A DNA stretch of 16,742 nucleotides. Source: JAGVPT01 sp049578505 (GTDB lineage: Bacteria; Bacteroidota; Ignavibacteria; UBA10030; UBA8401). The notes below the pieces were generated by a model. It had not been told where the DNA came from. It searched no databases and saw only the letters and a program-made list of their open reading frames with translations. Below are positions 6,767 to 13,990 of this stretch, in pieces. Both the position numbers and the translations under genes were made by a program. The stretch spans positions 1-16,742 of the forward strand of contig JBAUMC010000077.1 of assembly GCA_049578505.1 (NCBI GenBank), given 5' to 3'. Every line of letters begins with the position of its first letter. The stretch's first letter is position 1.

Positions 6767-8845
6767 CTACTTCAGCAGCAACATCTTCTTCATCTCCATT
6801 TTTCCGTCAGACTCCAGGCGAGAAAAATAAACTCCGCTCGCCAGCTGTGACGCGTCAAACGTTACCTGGTGATATTCTCCGGCTGTCGCAATTCCATCAA
6901 ACAGCGTTGCAACTTCCTGGCCGAGCACATTGAATATTTTGAGTACTGCTCGTCCGTTCGATGGGACCGTGAATTGAATGATCGTCGACGGGTTGAACGG
7001 ATTAGGATAATTTTGTAAAAGCGAGAAGACTGCTGGTATTTCCTGTGCAGCCTGCTTGACGCCCGTCGTAAACTGCGACAATGGCCTCTTCCAAACGCCG
7101 GCCCCTTCAGTCGCAGCAAACAGATTCGTGCCGCTTACTGCAAGACCATGAACATACTGATTTGTGAGGCCTGTTGAGGCAAGATTCCAGCTCGTACCAT
7201 TATTGGTAGAAACAAATATGGTGCCGTTTGACCCTTCAGCCCCCGCAAACAAAGTTGTCCCGCTCACTGCAAGTGAGGTAAGGGCAGTGTTAGCGAGACC
7301 GGAATTGATTGCCGTCCAACTTACTCCATTGTTGGTCGAAACGAGAGCGCCTTCTCCAGAAGTCGCTGCGAAGAGGTCCGATCCGATCCCGGCAAATGCC
7401 TGCACATAGTCCGTATCGCCGACACCCGAAGTTATGGGGCTCCACGTCGTACCGTTGTTTGCAGAGCGAAAGAGGCCTTGACCAGAGGACGCGGCTAAAA
7501 TATTCGAGCCGCTTATGGACAAGGCAGTAAATGTGGTATCGTTGAAACCTTTGCTGACCCAGGTTGTCCCGTTGTCTGTAGAAGAATAAATACCGCTTCC
7601 CCCAGTCCCTGCAAATATTGTTGTCCCGCTGATGGCCACGGCATAGACGTTTGAAAACGGTTGCCCGACGGTAACTGGCGTCCAGGTCGAGCCATTATCT
7701 GTTGAGAGAACTACACCATTCCCCTCTGTTCCAGCTACCACCTTCGTGCCGCTGATTGCAAGGGCGTTGATGGTGGTATCCACTAAACCCTTGTTGACCC
7801 ATGTTGTACCGTTATCAGTGGAAAGGAAAACACCGCCTCCGGAATTGCCGGCAAATATATTTGTACCGCTTGCGATCAACGCATACACAGTCGATAACGC
7901 TAATCCTGAACTAACGGGCGTCCAGCTTGCGCCGCCGTCGGTCGATAGGAAAGCGCCGTTCTGGCTCCCGGCAAAAAGATTCGAACCGCTCACTGCAAAT
8001 GTGAGAACAGTGCCACTTATACCTGAGCCGGCGGCATTCCAGCTCGTCCCATCATCGGTCGATACGTAAACTCCACCGCCGTAGGTCGCCGCCATGAGAT
8101 TCGAGCCGCTGAATGTCAACGAAGAAATTGTCTTGATAAACGTAAGGCTTGTGCTAATATTGATCGGTGTCCAGACTGTACCATTATTTGTGGATAGGAA
8201 GAGACCGAAGTCAGTCCCTGCGATAAGATTCGAACCACTCACAGCCATCGAAAGGATATTCGTGTTGGTTAAACCTGAATCAACCTTGACCCAGCTTGTG
8301 CCCTTATCAGTAGAACGGAACAGCCCGCTTGCTGTTCCGGCGAAAAGGCTCGTCCCGCTAGTGAGCAAAACATAAATGTTTGTGGTGGTTAATCCTGAAT
8401 CCTTGGCCTGTGTCCAACTCGTCCCATTATCTGTTGAAAGAAAGAGACCGGCGAATGCACCTGCAAAAAGATTGGAGCCGCTGCTTGTCAAAGCGTTAAT
8501 TGTCCGGCTGTTCAACCCGGAATTAGCTGCTGTCCAGCTGGTCCCGTTGTTCGTAGAAAGAAAGACGCCGCTGCCGGTTCCCGCAAAAAGGTTTGCGCCG
8601 CTCACCGTAAGCGCATAGACATCCATGCTTGCCAATCCCGAATTAACGGCTGTCCAACTCGTTCCCTTATTTGCGGAAAGGAAGACACCGCCGTGAGTTC
8701 CCGCAAACACGTTTGAGCCGCTGACTGCGAGAGATAAGACCGTCCCTCCTCCAGGACCGCTGGTTTGTACCCATTGAGCTGATGATGAATCGATGCCGCA
8801 AATTAGCACAAGCATCAAGATTAGAAATCGAAAAAAATTCTTCAT
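6767..8845 (-). CDS. T9SS-exported BNR/YCF48-like propeller protein with fourteen repeats
   Basis: This 692-residue predicted exported protein starts at the ATG at 8845, preceded by GGAGGGAG. The signal peptide spans residues 1-23 with cleavage after SSA and a mature QW start. From about residue 40 to 585 there are fourteen units of 40-44 residues. Each has the core SGxNLFAGTxxGVFLSTNNGTSWTxxxSGL, and STxxGxxW is an Asp-box-like (BNR) turn as found in sialidase, sortilin and YCF48-type propellers. Fourteen units would make two seven-bladed propellers, an inference from the count. No sialidase catalytic residues are evident, so a glycosidase role is not supported. Residues 612-692 form the sorting domain (NYPNPFNPST, LGQEVATLF, ASGVYFSRL, KKMLLLK), more divergent than those of the other three proteins. 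The gene lies downstream of the response regulator, and a 20-bp palindrome is found 210 bp upstream of its start. Confidence 0.88.
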   Translation of the reverse strand: MKNFFRFLILMLVLICGIDSSSAQWVQTSGPGGGTVLSLAVSGSNVFAGTHGGVFLSANKGTSWTAVNSGLASMDVYALTVSGANLFAGTGSGVFLSTNNGTSWTAANSGLNSRTINALTSSGSNLFAGAFAGLFLSTDNGTSWTQAKDSGLTTTNIYVLLTSGTSLFAGTASGLFRSTDKGTSWVKVDSGLTNTNILSMAVSGSNLIAGTDFGLFLSTNNGTVWTPINISTSLTFIKTISSLTFSGSNLMAATYGGGVYVSTDDGTSWNAAGSGISGTVLTFAVSGSNLFAGSQNGAFLSTDGGASWTPVSSGLALSTVYALIASGTNIFAGNSGGGVFLSTDNGTTWVNKGLVDTTINALAISGTKVVAGTEGNGVVLSTDNGSTWTPVTVGQPFSNVYAVAISGTTIFAGTGGSGIYSSTDNGTTWVSKGFNDTTFTALSISGSNILAASSGQGLFRSANNGTTWSPITSGVGDTDYVQAFAGIGSDLFAATSGEGALVSTNNGVSWTAINSGLANTALTSLAVSGTTLFAGAEGSNGTIFVSTNNGTSWNLASTGLTNQYVHGLAVSGTNLFAATEGAGVWKRPLSQFTTGVKQAAQEIPAVFSLLQNYPNPFNPSTIIQFTVPSNGRAVLKIFNVLGQEVATLFDGIATAGEYHQVTFDASQLASGVYFSRLESDGKMEMKKMLLLK
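7087..8730 (-). repeat. Tandem coding repeats of about 120-130 bp (fourteen propeller units)
   Basis: The DNA encoding the BNR-like units is itself recognisably repetitive. On the plus strand a (G/A)CCGCT(C/T/G)A-type segment followed by (C/T)TGCAA recurs about every 120-126 bp, for example near 7131, 7260, 7750, 7986, 8598 and 8718, always next to a (G/T)T(C/T)GAAACG- or TTGTACC-like segment. Units differ at many synonymous and coding positions, so these are old amplifications, not a recent microsatellite-like expansion. Such a region can change copy number by recombination and is prone to assembly collapse. Confidence 0.75.
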
Positions 8846-9152
8846 GGATTTTACTCCCTCCGGTTAGTGAATAAACTGTTTTTTAGGACATCATGGGCAT
8901 TCAAAGATTTTCACGCCATGAATTGCATTCGTGAAGAGCAATTCAAAGTTTCCTTCAATGGCAAGAAATGGCAAATAGCTTATTCTAAATGAGTATTGGC
9001 AATTTCCTACGGGGAAGAACGTAGGGGAAAGTACTATATGCCGGCGTCGCTTACAACTACATATCTATGTAGTTTCTTGGGAAATATGAAAAATGTGATG
9101 CAGGTCAGATCCAGGCGGCAAGAGGCTTCAAAATGGAAGGATCAAAATGAAG
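8846..9152. other. Intergenic region between response regulator and fourteen-repeat gene
   Basis: This 307-bp gap holds the ribosome-binding site of the fourteen-repeat gene (8854-8861), a 6-bp hairpin (CCTACG 9006-9011, CGTAGG 9020-9025, 8-nt loop) and one copy of the 20-bp palindrome (9055-9074). Two short direct repeats, CGGGGAAG (9010-9017) and TAGGGGAAAG (9022-9031), lie between the palindrome and the gene. I cannot assign -35/-10 boxes with confidence. A small plus-strand open frame here runs into the antisense of the response regulator and is not credible. Confidence 0.6.
9055..9074. promoter_or_regulatory. 20-bp palindromic operator candidate, copy B
   Basis: The sequence AACTACATATCTATGTAGTT is a perfect 9-bp inverted repeat around a 2-bp centre (TC). 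It is the exact reverse complement of the 20-bp site at 9864-9883. It lies 79 bp beyond the response-regulator stop and 210 bp upstream of the fourteen-repeat surface gene. The core CTACATA-n2-TATGTAG has the 7-2-7 geometry known for NarL-type binding sites. It is not terminator-like: no U-tract follows on either strand. Confidence 0.6.
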
Positions 9153-9794
9153 CTATACGGCTTTATTCTTTAACGCTTTTGCGACTGCTTCAGTCCGGGA
9201 TCGAACATGGAGCTTTGCGTAAATATTGCGGAGATGAAAACGAACTGTATTTACGCTGACAAATAATTTCTCTGCGATTGACTTGTACGTGTATCCTTCG
9301 GTTAAAGCAAGAAGAACGTCAAGTTCCCGTTGAGATAACGTGGAGAATACGGTCGATTGTTTTGGCTGCTGAAAATATGTCAATACTTTTCTTGCAACTT
9401 CGCCGGACATCGGCGCCCCGCCGGCATACGTCTCACGAATAGAGCTCAGAAGCTTTTCGGGAGCTGTGGTTTTGAGAAGATACCCCACTGCACCAGCGCG
9501 TAACGATTGAAAGATCTTCTCCTCATCGCTGTGAACGGTTAACATCAGACATTGTATATGTGGATACCGTTCCTTTAAAATCTCAACCCATTCAATGCCC
9601 GATTTGTCGGGCATCCCAATGTCCATCAGCACGACGTCCGGGGGATTTTCATCAAGAGTTTCAAGGAACGCCGATCCGTTTGTGAAGTCGGAGCAGGTGA
9701 AACCCTCCGCTTGATCGATGATACTGCGAAGGCCCTTTCTCATCTCGACGTCGTCGTCAATGATTGCCACATGGATGGCATCATTTGCGTCCAT
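9153..9794 (-). CDS. Response regulator, NarL/FixJ family with LuxR-type HTH
   Basis: This is a cytoplasmic transcription factor activated by phosphotransfer, almost certainly from the kinase encoded just upstream. It has 213 residues, the normal length for the family. The receiver domain (about 7-125) shows the acidic cluster DDD (13-15), the phospho-acceptor Asp58 in VVLMDIGMP, a Thr in LMLTVHSDE and the conserved Lys in GYLLKTTAPEKL. A linker leads to a LuxR/GerE helix-turn-helix (about 148-210): LSQRELDVLLALTEGYTYKS, IAEKLFVSVNTVRFHLRNIY and AKLHVRSRTEAVAKAL match the family consensus closely. The start at 9794 has no clear Shine-Dalgarno sequence; it gives a normal receiver N-terminus and I see no better alternative. 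The gene follows the kinase by 88 bp. A 20-bp palindrome lies 70-89 bp upstream of its start, and an inverted copy lies beyond its 3' end, suggesting autoregulation plus control of the next gene. Confidence 0.95.
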   Translation of the reverse strand: MDANDAIHVAIIDDDVEMRKGLRSIIDQAEGFTCSDFTNGSAFLETLDENPPDVVLMDIGMPDKSGIEWVEILKERYPHIQCLMLTVHSDEEKIFQSLRAGAVGYLLKTTAPEKLLSSIRETYAGGAPMSGEVARKVLTYFQQPKQSTVFSTLSQRELDVLLALTEGYTYKSIAEKLFVSVNTVRFHLRNIYAKLHVRSRTEAVAKALKNKAV

Positions 9795-9863
9795 TATATT
9801 ACGATTCGTTATGATTGTTGTGAAATTGGCAAAAGGAATCTACTGTTTTACTTCCGACAAGGC

Positions 9864-9883
9864 AACTACATAGATATGTAGTT
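9864..9883. promoter_or_regulatory. 20-bp palindromic operator candidate, copy A
   Basis: The sequence AACTACATAGATATGTAGTT is a perfect 9-bp inverted repeat around GA, and an exact reverse-complement match to 9055-9074. It occupies the gap between kinase and response regulator, touching the last base of the kinase stop codon (TGA at 9883-9885) and ending 70 bp before the response-regulator start. That position suits an internal promoter controlled by the regulator itself. No U-tract follows, so a terminator reading is unlikely. Confidence 0.6.
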
Positions 9884-12855
9884 CATCGGGCTGCGGGAAA
9901 ATTCGCTTGAATCCGTGTTCCCTCTCCTAATTTAGAAATCATTGTAAACGACCCGCCCGATTGCTCTGCCCGCTTCTTCATATTCGTCAAACCGTGCCCA
10001 GTGTTATCCTCGCGAGTTTGAAACCCCTTTCCGTTGTCAGAGATGTTCAAAGTAACTCCGTTCCGTTCAAAGATAAATTCGACATCCGCTTCAGAGCATC
10101 CGGAATGACGGACGACGTTCGTCATTGCTTCCTTTGCACACAAGAGGATGTTCCGCGCGTTTTCAGGGGGAACATGAAGGGAGAATATTCTATCATCAAT
10201 TGAAAATTTTAATGTAATGTTTTTCGCCTCACAGGCCTCGAACGCAAAAGAACGAAAACGCTGAACAAGTCGCTCTAGAGGTTCCTTGCTTAGTCCGAGC
10301 GACCAAACAACGTCACTCATCGATTCGACCAGGTCGCGGGCCGTGTCGCCGATCTTCTTTAACGAATCTGTAGCTTCGAGATCGGCTGGACCATGATTCT
10401 CCTTTTGTGGCAGATCCCGTTCGATAACGGAAGAGAGTATGGCGATGCGCGTCAGGCCTGCGCCAATCTCATCGTGCAGGTCGGCAGCTATTCGTGATTT
10501 TATCCGCTCGATTTCCAGCAAGCGTTCTACACGCGACCATATTAAGAAAAAACAAACGGCAATGACAAGAAGAACGGCAAGCATGATGAACCACCATTGC
10601 CTCCATAAAGCAGGGGCAATTGTGAACGAAAACGTTGCGGGCTGAGCACTGACAATTCCATTCCCGTTAATTGCCCGAGCAATGAAGGTGTATGTCCCGG
10701 GCGATAACGCGGCGAATACAATAAGGTGCTGGTGGTTTTGAGCACTCCACCCGGTGTCGATTCCTATTAGCTTGTACTGATACTGGACAGCTTTTTCGTT
10801 CTTTAAACTGAGGCCAATGAGATCGATGGAAACATTATTCTCATCATACTCAAAAGTCCGCGAGGAGTCTGGATTTACTTCAACGCCACTGACAAGTACA
10901 CGCCTAATGTATATTGGAGGAGGGACATCGCTTTGCAAATCCTTTTGCCGATCGTAAAACGTAATGCCGGCATCGGTAATTAGCCACATTGTTCTGTCTT
11001 TCATCTCTCCGCACGAGTAGACGGGGGGACCGGTCAATTCTTTTTTCGACGAAAACTTTACGGACCCCGTAGTCGTCATCTCCTGATATCCCAATTGAGT
11101 TCCTAACCATTGGTGTCCGTCGGAGTCATTAATCATTGACCAGACCGCGGTGCTAAGCAACCCATCCTTCAATGAGAGGGGATGAAAAGTAGAATCGCGA
11201 AGATACGCAACCCCACCGTAGCGCGTGCCGACCCAGAGAATTCCGGCGCTGTCTTGAAGTATCGAGCGAATCGACATATTCGGCAGTCCATCATCATTAG
11301 TAAAATGCCGGCCCCCGCCGGAAAATTTTTTGTCTGCAGGTAGCAATGTCAAGCCGTTATCATACCCGCCGAACCAGAAGTTTCCACCCCGGTCTTCAAA
11401 TATAGCACGGACTGAGTTGTCCGGCATTCCGTCTTTAGCCATGTAGGCGCGCACGAAGGGTTTCGTTCGCCTAGGGTCGAAGAGATATACACCCCGATTA
11501 TCGGACATGCTGCACCAGTAATAGCCTTCCCTGTCTTTAAACAAAAAAAGAGGCGCTCCGCCGATTCGGTACTCCTTACCTTGACTCCATCGGCGTAAAA
11601 CTCTTAGTTCCGATGGACCTTCGTTTTGTACTGTTAGGTTGAAGCACACTATTTCACCCCCATCGTAGCCGGCCCATAGGTTTGATGGCGGATCAAACAA
11701 TAGCGTAAACGGCTTTTGTTTGGTCACGCTTCGAAGCTCCTTATGCAATGTTGTTTGCCATAAATTATTCCCTCCCTTCCACAATTCAGAGATTCCATCC
11801 GCGGATACAACCCACAGATGTTCACCGCTATCCATTGCCGCAGCGGAGCCGTTTGGCGGGAATATTAATGCTTTAAACGGATAGGTAAAAACGGATCTAT
11901 TTGCGAGCTTCGCAATCCCCTTGCTTCCCAACCCCAGCCACAAATTTCCTTCGAGGTCAATTGCCCCGCAGGAAATGAAATTTTCCGGTAAACCGTTCGA
12001 AGTTGAACAAAAAGGAATCGGATCGCCTCCGTCTTGGGAAAGGTGATAAACTCCTCTTGTTGTTCCGATTAAAAGTCCTTCACGATCATCCAACATAAAA
12101 TTGATACTTGTACTTTTTATACCGAGCCGCTGTAGAATTTTTCCATTGCGCATATGCAATAGTTCGCCGTTTGACATGCCAATCCAGAGGCTCGTGTCGC
12201 TCGGCGCATGAATGCATTCTGGAAAAAAGTTTGATCCGAAGCGAATCTTTACTCGATGCAAGGATTCTGATTGTGGAGAGAAAGAGTAAAGACAATCGGA
12301 CATGAGTACCCACAACATTCCGTCAGCCGATTGGGTAACTCCTGTAACTGTTCCCTTAAGAACCAGAGGGACAAACGGCTTAAATTCGTTATTAATAAGT
12401 CTAAACAACCCTTCGGCTGTGGCGCACCACAATGTTCCTTGGCGATCCTCAAAAAGCGAAGAGGCAATGCTCGACATATGCGGCCCCTCAATTCGATATG
12501 TCTGAAACTTACCCGCTTCCCACTTACTTACACCTCCCCCATTTGTGCCGATCCAGAGGGTTCCAGGATTTTTTCGACTCTCCGTTATACAATTCACGCG
12601 ACTATACGCCAGTCCGTCCGCCACCGTGAAATTCCGAAATACATCACCATCATATATACTCACGCCGTCGTTCGTCCCTACCCAAATATATCCGTGGGAG
12701 TCACAGCAGATCGCAAGAACATAATCCATTAGCAGCCCATCTTTTGAGCTGTAATGGTCAAATGGATAAATCTGCGTAATGGAATTTGATAAGGATTGGA
12801 TGGAATACAAAAACAACAACACGATGCCATATTTTATTTTAACGTTTGCAGACAT
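9883..12855 (-). CDS. Propeller-type sensor histidine kinase (Reg_prop, Y_Y_Y, HisKA_3, HATPase_c)
   Basis: This 990-residue inner-membrane sensor has a short N-terminal signal or anchor (about 7-25). A large periplasmic part follows with about fourteen Reg_prop units of the type GLxxxxVxxIxxDxxGxxWxGTxxGV, probably two seven-bladed propellers. A Y_Y_Y domain (about 690-750) precedes a single membrane helix (about 756-773). The cytoplasmic part is a HisKA_3 dimerisation domain with the phospho-acceptor His794 in DLHDEIGAGLTRI, then a HATPase_c domain with an N-box (KEAMTN, Asn913), DNGKGF (about 940-945) and GHGL (about 953-956). It lacks the receiver and AraC domains of the hybrid systems common in Bacteroides, so it must use a separate partner, evidently the response regulator 88 bp downstream. 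Relatives often sense polysaccharide breakdown products, but no ligand can be read from this sequence. The ATG at 12855 has a modest GGGA upstream. Confidence 0.94.
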   Translation of the reverse strand: MSANVKIKYGIVLLFLYSIQSLSNSITQIYPFDHYSSKDGLLMDYVLAICCDSHGYIWVGTNDGVSIYDGDVFRNFTVADGLAYSRVNCITESRKNPGTLWIGTNGGGVSKWEAGKFQTYRIEGPHMSSIASSLFEDRQGTLWCATAEGLFRLINNEFKPFVPLVLKGTVTGVTQSADGMLWVLMSDCLYSFSPQSESLHRVKIRFGSNFFPECIHAPSDTSLWIGMSNGELLHMRNGKILQRLGIKSTSINFMLDDREGLLIGTTRGVYHLSQDGGDPIPFCSTSNGLPENFISCGAIDLEGNLWLGLGSKGIAKLANRSVFTYPFKALIFPPNGSAAAMDSGEHLWVVSADGISELWKGGNNLWQTTLHKELRSVTKQKPFTLLFDPPSNLWAGYDGGEIVCFNLTVQNEGPSELRVLRRWSQGKEYRIGGAPLFLFKDREGYYWCSMSDNRGVYLFDPRRTKPFVRAYMAKDGMPDNSVRAIFEDRGGNFWFGGYDNGLTLLPADKKFSGGGRHFTNDDGLPNMSIRSILQDSAGILWVGTRYGGVAYLRDSTFHPLSLKDGLLSTAVWSMINDSDGHQWLGTQLGYQEMTTTGSVKFSSKKELTGPPVYSCGEMKDRTMWLITDAGITFYDRQKDLQSDVPPPIYIRRVLVSGVEVNPDSSRTFEYDENNVSIDLIGLSLKNEKAVQYQYKLIGIDTGWSAQNHQHLIVFAALSPGTYTFIARAINGNGIVSAQPATFSFTIAPALWRQWWFIMLAVLLVIAVCFFLIWSRVERLLEIERIKSRIAADLHDEIGAGLTRIAILSSVIERDLPQKENHGPADLEATDSLKKIGDTARDLVESMSDVVWSLGLSKEPLERLVQRFRSFAFEACEAKNITLKFSIDDRIFSLHVPPENARNILLCAKEAMTNVVRHSGCSEADVEFIFERNGVTLNISDNGKGFQTREDNTGHGLTNMKKRAEQSGGSFTMISKLGEGTRIQANFPAAR

Positions 12856-12936
12856 GTTTTCCCAAAGTATGATACCCCAGATCGAAGAAGTGCCTAAACG
12901 AAGAAACGGGAACCGCCTTTGCGTGATTGCAATATC

Positions 12937-13350
12937 TTAAAAATGGTAAAGCATCATGTAGACTATAACACCCGTTACCGAAACGTATAACCATATCGGT
13001 AATGTGACGCGCGCAATGTTTCGATGTTTGTCAAATCGCGATGATAATCCTCGTACGAGGGTTACGATAGCCATTGGAACAATAACGACGGCAAGAATCG
13101 AGTGCGAGATAAGGATTGTAAAATAAAGGGGACGCACAATGCCTGTCCCCTTAAAGGGAATAGAGCCGACATGTGCATGATAATAAAGGTACGACGTCAA
13201 AAAGAGAACTGATGTAGCGAATGCAGAGAGCATCACTTTTTTGTGAATTGCTTTTTTCCTGTGGAGAATAAAATAATAACCGGTAAGAAGCAGGATCGCG
13301 TTCAACCCGTTGAGCACAGCGTTGATAGTCGGAAAAATCGTCAGACTCAT
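12937..13350 (-). CDS. DUF420 membrane protein, linked to cytochrome oxidase assembly
   Basis: This is a 137-residue integral membrane protein with about four membrane helices. I start it at the ATG at 13350, four nucleotides after the stop of the SCO gene; the longer frame back to 13416 would overlap that gene by over 60 bp and add a highly basic leader. The DUF420 pattern is clear: FPTINAVLNGLNAILLLTGY at the N-terminus, HKKVMLSAF (His36), YYHAHVG (His58, His60), RPLYFTILISHSILA (His83) and a C-terminal WLYVSVTGVIVYMMLY helix. The histidines face membrane ends and could bind metal or heme, which is inference. DUF420 proteins such as B. subtilis YozB are typically found beside oxidase-assembly genes, and the position directly after the copper chaperone fits. 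It is the last gene of the coupled cluster. Its biochemical role is not established from sequence. Confidence 0.85.
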   Translation of the reverse strand: MSLTIFPTINAVLNGLNAILLLTGYYFILHRKKAIHKKVMLSAFATSVLFLTSYLYYHAHVGSIPFKGTGIVRPLYFTILISHSILAVVIVPMAIVTLVRGLSSRFDKHRNIARVTLPIWLYVSVTGVIVYMMLYHF

Positions 13351-13354
13351 TTGT

Positions 13355-13990
13355 TTAGTTTTTTTCCGTAGCAAGTGTCCGTACATCCGCGACAATCTGT
13401 CCCAGCGCCTTTTCATCGGTCGAATCGTAATATCCGCGTATAACGCCTTCCCTGTCTACGAGAACAAACATGGTGCTATGGATAATCGGTTCAAGAGTCG
13501 AGCCCGAGTCCGAGGCAACTGCAAGATGGAAACCTTGGCGCGTCAAATAATCAATTTTATCTTTTTCGCCCGTGAGAAACAGCCAACGGGACGGGGATGC
13601 TTTATAGAGATCTGCGTAGTCTCGAAGGGTTTCTGGTGTATCCCTTTCTGGGTCGACTGAGATGGACACAAGAAGAACGTTATTCGCCGTCTTTAGCTGT
13701 TCTTGAAAGTTTGCCATGGTACTGGACATGATTGGGCAATTGCCGCCGCAATTCGTGAATATGAAATCGGCAATCCATGCTTTTCCTTTTAGATCGGAAA
13801 GCGGGACTTTTGCGCCGCTCCGCTCTGTCAAAGTAAAATCGGGAACGATGCCTAGACGCGGCAGCGAGCTTTTGGGAGGAGATTTAAGCTCCGTGTACAG
13901 GAATGAAAAAATAACTGCTGCGATCACAAATCCTAAAAATCCCCAGAGAAAAAGCGATCGAAATGATATCTTGCTGGATGAGAACTTCAT
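13355..13990 (-). CDS. SCO1/SenC-family copper chaperone for cytochrome c oxidase
   Basis: Membrane-anchored thioredoxin-fold protein that delivers copper to, or reduces cysteines of, the CuA site of cytochrome c oxidase on the periplasmic side. It has 211 residues from the ATG at 13990. That start overlaps the permease stop as ATGA and has AAGGAAG upstream, so the longer in-frame extension to 14317 is an artefact. Residues about 12-32 form an N-terminal membrane anchor. The domain then shows VPDFTLTERSG (49-59), DFIFTNCGGNCPIM with the copper-binding CxxxC pair (Cys81, Cys85), VSISVDPERDTPETL (108-122) and the third ligand His171 in IIHSTMFVLVDREG. All three metal ligands are present. ABC permease upstream and DUF420 gene downstream are both in tight coupling, which points to a shared role in oxidase maturation. 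Confidence 0.94.
   Translation of the reverse strand: MKFSSSKISFRSLFLWGFLGFVIAAVIFSFLYTELKSPPKSSLPRLGIVPDFTLTERSGAKVPLSDLKGKAWIADFIFTNCGGNCPIMSSTMANFQEQLKTANNVLLVSISVDPERDTPETLRDYADLYKASPSRWLFLTGEKDKIDYLTRQGFHLAVASDSGSTLEPIIHSTMFVLVDREGVIRGYYDSTDEKALGQIVADVRTLATEKN

Noticed and set aside
7746..8618. Series of plus-strand open frames of 80-107 codons
   Set aside because: They are antisense shadows of the BNR repeats and recur with the repeat period, as expected for a repeat with a stop-free opposite frame.
7087..8730. Regularly spaced repeats considered as a CRISPR array
   Set aside because: The units are about 125 bp, diverged, in frame and code for BNR-like blades. There are no short identical repeats with unique spacers and no cas genes.
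6767..8845. Sialidase function for the Asp-box-like repeats
   Set aside because: Only the repeat turn is present. I see no arginine triad or Tyr/Glu catalytic context, so only the fold is supported.
8996..9259. Plus-strand open frame of 87 codons between the surface gene and the regulator
   Set aside because: Its last third is the antisense of the regulator's helix-turn-helix. The purine-rich run before the internal ATG at 9038 is suggestive, but the translation has no protein-like family features.
12271..12732. Plus-strand open frame of 153 codons inside the kinase gene
   Set aside because: It is fully antisense to the well-supported Reg_prop region and its composition is not protein-like.
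13133..13160. TCCCCTTAAAGGGA near-palindrome
   Set aside because: It lies inside the DUF420 gene, has a mismatch, and the codons translate to the conserved SIPFKGTG segment, so coding explains it.
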